From contig NZ_CP116034.1 of the NCBI RefSeq assembly GCF_027945075.1, positions 744,001-808,000 on the forward strand: a stretch of 64,000 nucleotides of DNA, written 5' to 3'. The notes under the pieces were generated by a model that did not search any database, was not told where the DNA came from, and was given only the letters and a program-made list of their open reading frames with translations. Positions within the stretch are counted from its first letter, which is position 1. Every line of letters starts with the position of its first letter. Position numbers and translations under genes: made by a program. This stretch comes from Chryseobacterium sp. CY350 (GTDB lineage: Bacteria; Bacteroidota; Bacteroidia; Flavobacteriales; Weeksellaceae). Positions 51,772 through 60,183 of this stretch are shown here, piece by piece.

Positions 51772-53013
51772 ATGGAAAATATTTCGGAAATTGTATCCCA
51801 TTTTAATTTTACGCAGACCAGAAAATCCAGACAATATTTAAATCTTTTTTTCAGTCAGAAATCTTTTAATAAAAACCAGACATTATATACGCAGCAAAAG
51901 CTAAAAATGTTTTTAGAAAATCTTCATATTATAAAAGATTACAGGATCAGCGAAAATGCGGTTTCTGTGACTCATAAACTTTTGGGTGAGGCAGATTCTT
52001 ACAACTACACATTTATTAGAAATTTGACTTACAGAAATTTTTTTAAAGAAATAAATAATAACCTGTCAATTTTTATTGAATTTTTTCATGGTTTTCACGC
52101 CGTACTGGAAAACTTTAAACAATCTGAATTTTGTAAAGATTATTGTGCTGAAATAAATGAAACCCTAAAATTTATTGAATCTTTGACTGTAATTGATTAT
52201 CATCAAAAAGAATTGAATTTCAAACTTAGAAAGACATTATTACTTATAATTAAATCAGAAATTGGAAAGAAAAGCTTTGAGTCTTTTTGGGATTTCTTTT
52301 ATATGTTTGATGTGCACTCAAGTATTGCAAAAGGTATTGCTCTCAATGATCTTGTTTTTCCGGAATTTTCTGATAATCAAAAATTTATAATAAGAGAATT
52401 TTACCATCTTGATCTTACAACGTCGGTGAAAAATACGCTTACTGAAAGAGAAAAAAACATAATGGTCTTTACAGGAGCGAATATGTCTGGAAAGTCAACG
52501 GCTATGAAATCTGTGAGCATTATTGTTTTACTCGCACATTTGGGAATTGCTGTACCTGCAGAATCGTGCAAAATACCATTCTATGACCGAATTTTTCTAC
52601 ATTTCTCTGTTACTGATAATCTTAAAGAAGGTCACAGCCATTTTATGCAGGAGATTATCAATATTAAAAATGTACTCGTCGAATTAAAAACAAAAAACTG
52701 CTTTGCGGTTTTTGATGAAATATTTAGTGGAACAAATATTAATGATTCGGCAAAAATTACCGGTGATACGATACTTGGAATTTCGAGATATACCAACTCA
52801 ATGTTTATCTTTTCAACCCATCTCAATATGATAGAAAATCTTTTAAAGGATGAAAAGAATATTACATTGCTCAACTTGGAATGTCTTTTTGAAAACAACG
52901 ATTTGTTATTTACTTACAGGTTGCAGAAAGGCTGGTCTAAACTTGAAGTAGGAAAAATAATTTTTGATCAGTATGGTTTGAACGATCTTTTAAAAGATGA
53001 TCATCAATGTTAA
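51772..53013 (+). CDS. Short MutS-like ATPase (MutS core/ATPase only)
   Basis: 413 residues. About 220 N-terminal helical residues resemble a MutS core/lever region. The ABC-type ATPase domain has Walker A TGANMSGKST (234-243), SHFMQEI, Walker B with VFDEIFSGTN and the STHL switch. There is no mismatch-recognition domain I (no Phe-x-Glu), no connector and no Smr domain, so it is neither MutS1 nor MutS2. Such short MutS relatives are common in Bacteroidota and have no defined role. It is close behind the helicase gene and may be co-transcribed with it. Confidence 0.86.
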   Translation: MENISEIVSHFNFTQTRKSRQYLNLFFSQKSFNKNQTLYTQQKLKMFLENLHIIKDYRISENAVSVTHKLLGEADSYNYTFIRNLTYRNFFKEINNNLSIFIEFFHGFHAVLENFKQSEFCKDYCAEINETLKFIESLTVIDYHQKELNFKLRKTLLLIIKSEIGKKSFESFWDFFYMFDVHSSIAKGIALNDLVFPEFSDNQKFIIREFYHLDLTTSVKNTLTEREKNIMVFTGANMSGKSTAMKSVSIIVLLAHLGIAVPAESCKIPFYDRIFLHFSVTDNLKEGHSHFMQEIINIKNVLVELKTKNCFAVFDEIFSGTNINDSAKITGDTILGISRYTNSMFIFSTHLNMIENLLKDEKNITLLNLECLFENNDLLFTYRLQKGWSKLEVGKIIFDQYGLNDLLKDDHQC

Positions 53014-53024
53014 GAAGTTTTTGT

Positions 53025-53063
53025 AAATTCAAAATTTCTACAGAATTGAATCTTTAAATTTGC
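53025..53063 (+). promoter_or_regulatory. Promoter with element shared with the LTA-synthase-like gene
   Basis: The -7 box TAAATTTG is at 53055-53062. The preceding 31 bp (53025-53055) match 55108-55138 at 26 positions, including AATTCAAAATTTCT and AATTGA. It is a candidate binding site of the response regulator encoded immediately downstream. Confidence 0.6.
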
Positions 53064-53109
53064 AGTTAAACAATTGACGGATTAGTCAGTAAATAAAAAA
53101 TTATCACAG

Positions 53110-53787
53110 ATGAAAATTCTGATTATTGAGGACGAATCTGAACTTGCAAAAAGCATTGCAGAATATTTATCAGAAGAGAATTATCTGTGCGAATTTGCTG
53201 CAACATATCGTGAAGCGATGAACAAAATCGCCGTGTTTCAGTATGACTGTATTTTGCTGGATATTACTTTACCGGATGGAAACGGACTGAAAATTCTTGA
53301 AGAATTGAAAAAAGAACAGAAACAGGATGGTGTGATTATTATTTCGGCTAAAAATGCTTTAGATGATAAAATAAGAGGTTTGCAGATTGGCGCAGATGAT
53401 TATTTGACCAAGCCATTTCATCTATCTGAATTGACGGCCAGAATTTATTCCGTCATTCGGAGGAAACAGTTCAGCAGTACAAATGTGGTGAAGCAAAATG
53501 AACTTCAGATTGATCTTCTTTCTAAAACCGTTGCTGTAAACAACAAAATCATCGTTTTGACAAAAAAAGAATTTGATTTATTAATCTATTTTATCGGAAA
53601 TAAAAACAGAGTAATCTCTAAAAGTACATTGGCAGAACATCTTTCGGGAGACTTTGCCGATATGCTGGAAAACCACGATTTTGTATACGCTCACGTAAAA
53701 AATCTGAAGAAAAAACTCTACGACGCCGGCTGCGACCATTATCTGAAAACAGTATATGGAACCGGATACAAATGGGAGAGTACATAA
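53110..53787 (+). CDS. OmpR/PhoB family response regulator
   Basis: 225 residues. The receiver domain has acidic residues in IIEDESE, phospho-acceptor Asp51 in CILLDITLPDG and Lys in YLTKPFHLSEL. The C-terminal winged helix includes LTKKEFDLLIYFI and the wing ending TVYGTGYKWES. It forms a two-component pair with the kinase 9 bp downstream and probably controls its own promoter and the LTA-synthase-like gene. Confidence 0.95.
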   Translation: MKILIIEDESELAKSIAEYLSEENYLCEFAATYREAMNKIAVFQYDCILLDITLPDGNGLKILEELKKEQKQDGVIIISAKNALDDKIRGLQIGADDYLTKPFHLSELTARIYSVIRRKQFSSTNVVKQNELQIDLLSKTVAVNNKIIVLTKKEFDLLIYFIGNKNRVISKSTLAEHLSGDFADMLENHDFVYAHVKNLKKKLYDAGCDHYLKTVYGTGYKWEST

Positions 53788-53796
53788 ATTGATAAA

Positions 53797-55083
53797 ATGA
53801 AGCCGTTATTAAGTAAAACAACCAAACCGTTTTTGATCTTTGTGCTGATTATTCTGACAATCAGTATACCTGTCTATTATTTTATGGTTGATGCGATCTG
53901 GCAAAATGAACTTGACGAGCACAATGAAATTGTTGCAGAAAAAACTTCATTTGAATTTAACCGAATGAAGATTTCCAATAAAGATATTCAGCGGAATATC
54001 AATTTATGGAATCAGATTCAACCCGGCACCAGTATTCAGAAACTTCCTTTTAACAGTTATAAGAAAGACCAGATCTTTACCACCGAAAAGTATAAACCAT
54101 TTTCTTCTGATAAAACAATCGAGCGTTACAGAACTCTCAAAAAAGTGATTTATATTAAAAATGAACCGTATCTGTTTACCATAGAAACCAATATTGAGGA
54201 AACCGAAAGTACAGTAATGATTATCGGAATGATTACTCTTTTCTTTTTTATTATGATCGTAACGGGACTTTTTATTCTGAACAGAAGATTATCAAAGACA
54301 ATCTGGAAACCGTTCAGAAACACATTAGATAAATTAAAGAATTTTAATCTTAACACACAGACAATCATTGAGTTTGAAAATACTGACACTACAGAATTCG
54401 ATGAGCTGAATATTTCTTTAAAAAAGCTTATTGCTCAGAATGTTTCTGTTTATAAAGCCCAGAAAGAATTTACCGAAAATGCATCTCACGAGTTGCAAAC
54501 ACCGTTGGCTATTTTGAAGAACAAGCTTGATCTTCTATTGCAGGATGCAGATCTTACTGAAAAACAGTACAATATCGCTGAAGATATGCACAAAGCACTG
54601 TCGCGAAGTGCAAGAATCAATCAAAATCTTCTGCTGCTGGCAAAAATTGAGAACAGCCAGTTTCTTCATTCAGAAATCATCAATTTTGATGAATTACTGA
54701 CTCAAAGTATTGAAAATCTTCAGGAACATCTTGATCAGAAAAACATAACTTTAAAGCTCGGTGTCATTCAAAAAACGTCCATAAAAGGAAATACAAGTCT
54801 TACAGAAATACTTATTAACAATCTGTTTCTGAACGCAATTCGGCATACTGCAGCAGATGGTATTATTTTCGTCAGCTTGCAAGCTTCAGTTTTTTCTGTC
54901 GCCAATACCGGAGCCGAGAAATTAAATGAAGATCTTTTGTTTAAAAGATTTGCAAGGCTATCTGCAAACAACAGCGGGAGCGGTTTAGGGCTTGCTATTA
55001 TTAAAGAAATTTTAAAATCTCAAAATTGGGAAGTGAAATACAGCTTTACAGATCAAAAACACCTTTTTTCTGTTACATTCTAA
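53797..55083 (+). CDS. Sensor histidine kinase
   Basis: 428 residues; two membrane segments (about 9-31 and 146-166) flank a periplasmic sensor loop of about 110 residues. The dimerisation domain has phospho-acceptor His231 in ENASHELQTPLAILKNK. The ATP-binding domain has N-box LINNLFLNAIRHT and G-box SGSGLGLAI. There is no HAMP consensus of normal strength between the membrane and the H-box. The stimulus is unknown; the downstream enzyme suggests an envelope signal. Confidence 0.94.
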   Translation: MKPLLSKTTKPFLIFVLIILTISIPVYYFMVDAIWQNELDEHNEIVAEKTSFEFNRMKISNKDIQRNINLWNQIQPGTSIQKLPFNSYKKDQIFTTEKYKPFSSDKTIERYRTLKKVIYIKNEPYLFTIETNIEETESTVMIIGMITLFFFIMIVTGLFILNRRLSKTIWKPFRNTLDKLKNFNLNTQTIIEFENTDTTEFDELNISLKKLIAQNVSVYKAQKEFTENASHELQTPLAILKNKLDLLLQDADLTEKQYNIAEDMHKALSRSARINQNLLLLAKIENSQFLHSEIINFDELLTQSIENLQEHLDQKNITLKLGVIQKTSIKGNTSLTEILINNLFLNAIRHTAADGIIFVSLQASVFSVANTGAEKLNEDLLFKRFARLSANNSGSGLGLAIIKEILKSQNWEVKYSFTDQKHLFSVTF

Positions 55084-55107
55084 ATTGAGAAGCTCTCTTT
55101 ATTTACT

Positions 55108-55145
55108 GAATTCAAAATTTCTTCGAAATTGAGTCTTTGCTTTGC
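55108..55145 (+). promoter_or_regulatory. Promoter element of the LTA-synthase-like gene
   Basis: AATTTC (55117-55122) and GAAATT (55125-55130) form an inverted repeat around TC, inside the block matching 53025-55 region of the response-regulator promoter. A weak -7 box TTGCTTTG ends at 55144. Confidence 0.5.
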
Positions 55146-55174
55146 TTTTTAATAGCAAACAGTGACTTCAAAAA

Positions 55175-57151
55175 ATGAATACAAAATTATCCCAAAAGTT
55201 ATTTAAGAGCAGATTTTCTGTATTATTCAGCATTTTATCTTTATACATTTCTCTGTCTTTTTTTATAAGGATTACAATGATGATCTGGTCTGTAAAAGAT
55301 CTAGACCTTAACCCGATTTATATTTTCAGAGCATTTGCAACAGGTTTTTTATTCGATCTTATAATGGGATTATCAATTCTGGTTCCTTACACAATCTATT
55401 TATTAATTTTTCCGAGAAAATGGATGGGTTCATTATTTGACAGATGTTTTACTTATTTTTATCTCACAATCATTTTAATTGTCATTTATTTCAGTCTTCT
55501 TGCGGAAATTCCTTTTTGGGATGAGTTCGGAGTAAGGTTTAATTTCATTGCGGTAGATTATCTCATTTATACTTATGAAGTTTTTGCCAATATCAACCAA
55601 TCTTATCCATTACCTTTAGTTGGCGTTGTTTTGGTGGGATTGATCATGCTTACATTCATTGTATTTAAAAAATTTAGTACTTTTAAACACACCTTTTCTC
55701 GTAAAACGCCGATCCGTAATCGTCTATTTCATACGGTTCCTGTTTTTGGAATTGCTGTTATTTTAGGATTAGCTTTGAGAAATAAACAGGCAGACTTCAG
55801 CAATAATCTAGTAATTAATGAATTAGGTAAAAACGGAGCTTATTCTTTTGTAAGTGCTTTTAGATCTAATGAACTTGATTATGAAACGTTCTATCCCAAA
55901 CTGTCTGAAAAAGAAGCCTACGCAATCGTCAGAAAAAATCTTTTACAGGAAAACCAAAAAAACAGTACAACACGATATGATGATATTTCAAGAATAACAG
56001 CCGGCGATCAGGAAAAAAAACCAAATATCATTCTTATTGCTATCGAAAGTTTCAGTGCAGATTTTCTTTCGGAATTTGGAAATACTAATCATCTTACGCC
56101 CAATTACGATAGATTATCCAGCGAAAGTATTTTCTTTACAAATCTTTATGCAACTGGTACCAGAACGGTTCGCGGCATGGAGGCTCTGACGTTATCTGTC
56201 CCACCAACTCCGGGAAATAGTATTGTAAGAAGACCAGACAACAAAAATTTATTTTCAGTTTCTACCATTGTAAAATCAAAAAACTATCAGCCTTATTTTA
56301 TTTACGGTGGCGACGGTTATTTTGATAATATGAATACTTTTTTTGGAGGTCAGGGATTTGATATTGTAGACCGAGATCGTGGAAATCCGCTTTCTGATGA
56401 AATTACAACAAATAGATTTGCAATTCCTGACCAAGAAGTTACCTTTGAAAATGCCTGGGGAATTTGCGATGAAGATCTTTATAATCAATCCGTAAAATAT
56501 GCTGATAAAAATTTTAAATCCGATAAGCCATTTTTTCAGTTTGTAATGACCACTTCAAATCACAAACCGTATTCTTTTCCCGCCGGAAGGATAGATCTTG
56601 CACCGGGCGACAGAAACGCTGCTGTGAAATATACAGATTATGCTTTGGGAAAATTTATTGAAAAAGCCAAAACGAAACCCTGGTTTAAAAATACTGTATT
56701 TGTTATCGTAGCAGATCATTGTGCAAGCAGTGCAGGGAAATGGGAAATTAATATCGACAGACATCATATACCTGCCATAATTTATAATCTACCGAAGCAG
56801 ATGCCAACAAAAATTGCTCGTTTAACATCACAGATCGATCTAATGCCGACTTTATTCGGTTATCTCGGCTGGAATTACACAACAAATCTCTATGGGAAAG
56901 ATATTAATAAAACTCCGATAGGAGATGAGAGAGCCTTTATCGGTAACTATAGAACTTTAGGAATGTTGAAAGGTAATATTTTTACTCAAATAGACGACAG
57001 AAAATGTGTTAAACAATTCGTTGTTTCTGGTAATGAAAAGCAGATCTTAACAGTATCGAAAACAAAAAATAAGGATTTGGCTTCACAAACTATTTCTTAT
57101 TATCAGACGGCAAGTATGAGATTTAAAAATGGTAAGATGAGAAATAAATAA
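55175..57151 (+). CDS. LTA synthase family sulfatase/phosphotransferase
   Basis: 658 residues. There are five N-terminal membrane helices (about 14-210), then an extracytoplasmic alkaline-phosphatase-fold domain from about residue 285. Metal and catalytic residues: Glu291 in NIILIAIESFSADF, Thr331 in the ATGTRTVRGMEA loop, and VIVADHCASS. In Gram-positive bacteria the family polymerises glycerol phosphate. In Gram-negative bacteria relatives add phosphoglycerol or phosphoethanolamine to periplasmic or envelope glycans. Inference: the enzyme modifies envelope lipid or glycan under control of the two-component system just upstream, with which it shares a promoter element. Confidence 0.9.
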   Translation: MNTKLSQKLFKSRFSVLFSILSLYISLSFFIRITMMIWSVKDLDLNPIYIFRAFATGFLFDLIMGLSILVPYTIYLLIFPRKWMGSLFDRCFTYFYLTIILIVIYFSLLAEIPFWDEFGVRFNFIAVDYLIYTYEVFANINQSYPLPLVGVVLVGLIMLTFIVFKKFSTFKHTFSRKTPIRNRLFHTVPVFGIAVILGLALRNKQADFSNNLVINELGKNGAYSFVSAFRSNELDYETFYPKLSEKEAYAIVRKNLLQENQKNSTTRYDDISRITAGDQEKKPNIILIAIESFSADFLSEFGNTNHLTPNYDRLSSESIFFTNLYATGTRTVRGMEALTLSVPPTPGNSIVRRPDNKNLFSVSTIVKSKNYQPYFIYGGDGYFDNMNTFFGGQGFDIVDRDRGNPLSDEITTNRFAIPDQEVTFENAWGICDEDLYNQSVKYADKNFKSDKPFFQFVMTTSNHKPYSFPAGRIDLAPGDRNAAVKYTDYALGKFIEKAKTKPWFKNTVFVIVADHCASSAGKWEINIDRHHIPAIIYNLPKQMPTKIARLTSQIDLMPTLFGYLGWNYTTNLYGKDINKTPIGDERAFIGNYRTLGMLKGNIFTQIDDRKCVKQFVVSGNEKQILTVSKTKNKDLASQTISYYQTASMRFKNGKMRNK

Positions 57152-57773
57152 AATTCAAGCTTATCATGAGTTAGTATTTATTTTTTAGAAACTAAAATAT
57201 TAAATTCAAAAAAATTGAACATTGTAATATTGTAAAAACTTGAATAATTATAAGTTTTAAAAATCCTAATATTAATTTATAACATACTGATTTCAAGAAC
57301 CATAGAACATTAAAATTAAATCGACAACAACACTCTATTTAACATAATATAAATTATAGGACTTTTTAAATGTTGACTGTGGAGTAGTTTACATCTTTAA
57401 AAAGTACCAAAATTCATGTATTAATTACATATTTCTCTACTCATTATTTGACTCACGTTTGATTGTAAATCAATTTAAATTCATTATTTAAATATTTTAA
57501 TAACTTAATTATAATTCTTATCGCTATCTATGGTTTTCAAATTTTTTGAAATCCTGAGTATGATTTAAATAAAAGATTTTTATCCGATTCTCAGCGATTA
57601 GAATTTCGAATTTAATTTTAATTTTTTCTGTCTAATATAATTTAAGAATTATTTCAATCATTGTCGTCATAATTTAAATATGTTAAATATAATTTTATTA
57701 TAAATTTACCTACCATTCAGATTACAATGATTATTTTAGCAATACAAATCAATTTAATATAATATAAAAAGTC
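57152..57773. other. 622-bp AT-rich gap without a gene
   Basis: No plausible coding frame, tRNA or strong hairpin was seen. The stretch is extremely AT-rich, with homopolymer and TTAAT runs. It lies before a lipoprotein gene and could hold its promoter or a small RNA, but nothing can be supported. Confidence 0.6.
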
Positions 57774-58280
57774 ATGAAAAAGTACATTTTATTAGGTTCG
57801 TTATCATTATTTCTGATCAACTGTAACAAAAAAGTTGAAACTACGGCTCCTGCGGCTAATGCAGATTCGCTTACAGACACCACTGCTACTGTGGTTGATA
57901 CCTTGGGGGCAAAATCATACTGCTTTATGGGTGCAACAGGAAAAGACAGCGTTTTTGTTAGTATTGATGATAATCTGGGTACCGTTACGGGAAAAATGGC
58001 CTATAAAAATAGCGAAAAAGATAGTTCTAAAGGTGAACTTACCGGCTTCAGATCTGGAGATACCTTGAAACTGACGTACGAATTTGCATCTGAAGGAACT
58101 ACCAGTAAAAGAGATATTTTCTTTCTACAAAAAGACGGAAATTTAATGGAAGGTATTGGAAATCAAAAAGATGAAAATGGTCAGATGAAATACGCTGATG
58201 AAACAAAAGTTGCCTATAAAGATGGTCAGAAACTGGAAACTGCTGATTGCATTATGGTCGCAAAAGCTTTGAAAAAATAA
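57774..58280 (+). CDS. Small lipoprotein of unknown function
   Basis: 168 residues with a lipoprotein signal peptide (MKKYILLGSLSLFLINC, lipidated Cys17). A low-complexity Ala/Thr/Asp linker (about 22-48) is followed by a beta-rich domain beginning YCFMGATGKDSVFVSI. The rest is rich in Lys, Asp and Gly (GELTGFRSGDTLKLTYEF). No catalytic motif is recognised. It ends just before a strong bidirectional terminator. Confidence 0.8.
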   Translation: MKKYILLGSLSLFLINCNKKVETTAPAANADSLTDTTATVVDTLGAKSYCFMGATGKDSVFVSIDDNLGTVTGKMAYKNSEKDSSKGELTGFRSGDTLKLTYEFASEGTTSKRDIFFLQKDGNLMEGIGNQKDENGQMKYADETKVAYKDGQKLETADCIMVAKALKK

Positions 58281-58295
58281 TTTATCTTTGGAAAA

Positions 58296-58338
58296 AATAC
58301 AAAAAATGCAACTTTCTGAGAGTTGCATTTTTTGTATT
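58296..58338. terminator. 18-bp perfect-stem bidirectional terminator
   Basis: AATACAAAAAATGCAACT (58296-58313) and its exact reverse complement (58321-58338) enclose a 7-base loop. A/T runs inside the stem serve both strands. The right arm touches the stop codon of the convergent aldolase gene. Confidence 0.92.
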
Positions 58339-59375
58339 TATATATTATTATTATTATTAATGATTTCTATAAAATCTTCAACCGCTTCATCTTTTGTATT
58401 CCATGATGTGATCAGCCGAATTGCTGAAGAATTTTCATTGATGTTTTTCCAGATGTAAAATTCAAACTTATCAGATAATTTGTCAATAATTTCATGACTC
58501 AAAATCGGGAAAATCTGGTTTGTAAAAGTATCTGAAAGAAATGAAATCCCTTTTTCACATAAAGCATTTTTGATTTTCATTGCCTGTTGATTTGCATGTT
58601 TTGCCAGATCGAAATACAGATCATCTTTTAGCAGTTCTAAAAACTGAATTCCCAACAATCTGCCTTTTGCAAGCAAAGCACCTTTTTGCTTTATGTTGAA
58701 AGCAAAATCTTCCTGTAAAGATTGATTATTGATCACGATCGCCTCTCCTATTAAAGCTCCGTTTTTCGTGCCTCCCAGATAGAAAATATCCGTCAGTTTA
58801 GCAACATCTTTTAAAGATAAATCACTTATTTCGGAAGTAATTGCATGTCCCAATCTTGCGCCGTCCATGAATAAATAAAGATTATTTTCACGACAAAATT
58901 TAGAAAGACTTTCAAGTTCTGTTTTTTGATAAATCGTTCCAAGTTCTGTAGAATTTGAAATATAAACCAATTTCGGCATCACCTGATGAGGAATATTTTT
59001 ATGACCATCTAAAATTGGCTGAATATCTGAAGGTTTTAGTTTTCCGTCTTCAGTTTCTATACTCAAAACTTTGTGTCCGGTCGCCTCGATGGCACCTGTT
59101 TCATTATTCAAAATATGCCCCGTGGATGCAGAAATCACACATTGATATGGTTTTAGAACTGAAGAAATAACAAGCAGATTGGCCTGAGTTCCGCCCGAAA
59201 CGAAATAGATATCAGCAGCCTGATTGTCTGTTTTTTCTTTAATTAAATTTTTAGCTTGTAAAGAATATTCATCTTCCCCATAACCCGCCTGCTGATCAGT
59301 ATTGAAGCGTAAAAGCGAGTCTAAAATTCTGGGATGACAACCTTCTGAATAGTCGTTTTTAAAGGAAAATTTCAT
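58338..59375 (-). CDS. Low-specificity L-threonine aldolase (PLP-dependent)
   Basis: 345 residues. It cleaves threonine or allo-threonine to glycine and acetaldehyde. Visible features are NDYSEGCHPRILDSL at the N-terminus, VSGGTQANLLVIS, LFMDGARLGHA and the PLP lysine Lys204 in LGGTKNGALIGE. The C-terminus is a poly-Asn tail (INNNNNI) encoded by five ATT units on the plus strand at 58344-58358. The -7 box at 59380-59387 lies 4 bp before the ATG, implying a leaderless transcript. Confidence 0.92.
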   Translation of the reverse strand: MKFSFKNDYSEGCHPRILDSLLRFNTDQQAGYGEDEYSLQAKNLIKEKTDNQAADIYFVSGGTQANLLVISSVLKPYQCVISASTGHILNNETGAIEATGHKVLSIETEDGKLKPSDIQPILDGHKNIPHQVMPKLVYISNSTELGTIYQKTELESLSKFCRENNLYLFMDGARLGHAITSEISDLSLKDVAKLTDIFYLGGTKNGALIGEAIVINNQSLQEDFAFNIKQKGALLAKGRLLGIQFLELLKDDLYFDLAKHANQQAMKIKNALCEKGISFLSDTFTNQIFPILSHEIIDKLSDKFEFYIWKNINENSSAIRLITSWNTKDEAVEDFIEIINNNNNI

Positions 59376-59379
59376 TCAG

Positions 59380-59387
59380 CAAAATTA
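59380..59387 (-). promoter_or_regulatory. -7 box of the threonine aldolase gene (leaderless)
   Basis: The minus strand reads TAATTTTG, 4 bp before the ATG at 59375. Confidence 0.5.
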
Positions 59388-59428
59388 AAAAAACTTAAAA
59401 TAACAAGACTTATTTTTAAATAATATTT

Positions 59429-59458
59429 TGTTAGATTTGTAACGAAAATCATCTAACA
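59429..59458 (+). promoter_or_regulatory. Promoter and inverted-repeat operator of the DtxR/MntR-type gene
   Basis: TGTTAGAT (59429-59436) and ATCTAACA (59451-59458) are perfect reverse complements. The left arm overlaps the -7 box TAGATTTG (59432-59439). The position suits metal-dependent autorepression by the product of the next gene. Confidence 0.55.
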
Positions 59459-59460
59459 TT

Positions 59461-60114
59461 TTGAGAACAACATTAACAGAGGAAAATTATCTGAAGGCTT
59501 TGTTTCATTTAGTTGACCATGAAGGAAAAGTAACGATCAACGAACTCAGCAAATTTTTGAATGTAAAAATGCCGAGCGTCAATAACATGATGAAAAAATT
59601 TGCTGAAAAAAAATGGGTAGTTTATGAAACTTATAAACCGCTGAAAGTTACAGAAAAAGGCAGACGCGAAGCAGCTCTGGTCGTAAGAAAACATAGATTA
59701 ACGGAGATGTTTCTCGTCAAAAAAATGAATTTTGGATGGGAAAATGTTCACGAAATCGCCGAACAGCTGGAACATGTACATTCCAAAATATTTTTTGATA
59801 AAATGGACGAGATTTTAGATTACCCCAAATTCGATCCTCATGGAGAACCAATTCCTGATAAAGATGGCAACATCATTTCGCAGGATTTGCAGAAATTAAG
59901 TGATTGTAAAGTAGGAGAAAATATTGTATTCGCTTCTGTAACGCTTTCTGATGATGCTTTTCTTAATTATCTTACAGAAAGAAAACTTCTTTTAAATACT
60001 AAAATAAAAATTATTAAAATTGAAGATTTCGACAGGTCTGTAACCGTGGAAGTTGAAGGAAAACAGGAAGTTTTAAGCAAAAAAGCGACTGAGAAAATTT
60101 TAGTAAAAAAATAA
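59461..60114 (+). CDS. DtxR/MntR family metal-dependent transcriptional regulator
   Basis: 217 residues starting at a TTG, directly behind the operator; no ATG precedes the conserved N-terminus RTTLTEENYLKALFHLV. The winged helix (INELSKFLNVKMPSVNNMMK) is followed by the metal-binding dimerisation domain (HRLTEMFLVKKMNFGWENVH, EIAEQLEHVHS). A C-terminal SH3/FeoA-like domain (about 150-217) completes it. The family represses manganese or iron uptake genes when metal is bound. Which metal is used cannot be told. Confidence 0.91.
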   Translation: MRTTLTEENYLKALFHLVDHEGKVTINELSKFLNVKMPSVNNMMKKFAEKKWVVYETYKPLKVTEKGRREAALVVRKHRLTEMFLVKKMNFGWENVHEIAEQLEHVHSKIFFDKMDEILDYPKFDPHGEPIPDKDGNIISQDLQKLSDCKVGENIVFASVTLSDDAFLNYLTERKLLLNTKIKIIKIEDFDRSVTVEVEGKQEVLSKKATEKILVKK

Positions 60115-60128
60115 ATATTTATACACCT

Positions 60129-60160
60129 AAAAATCCCGAACATCAATATTCGGGATTTAT
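60129..60160. terminator. Terminator between the DtxR-type gene and tssK
   Basis: AAATCCCGAA (60131-60140) pairs with TTCGGGATTT (60149-60158), with A and T runs on either side; it sits between convergent genes. Confidence 0.88.
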
Positions 60161-60183
60161 TTATTGTATGAAATTTAATTAAA

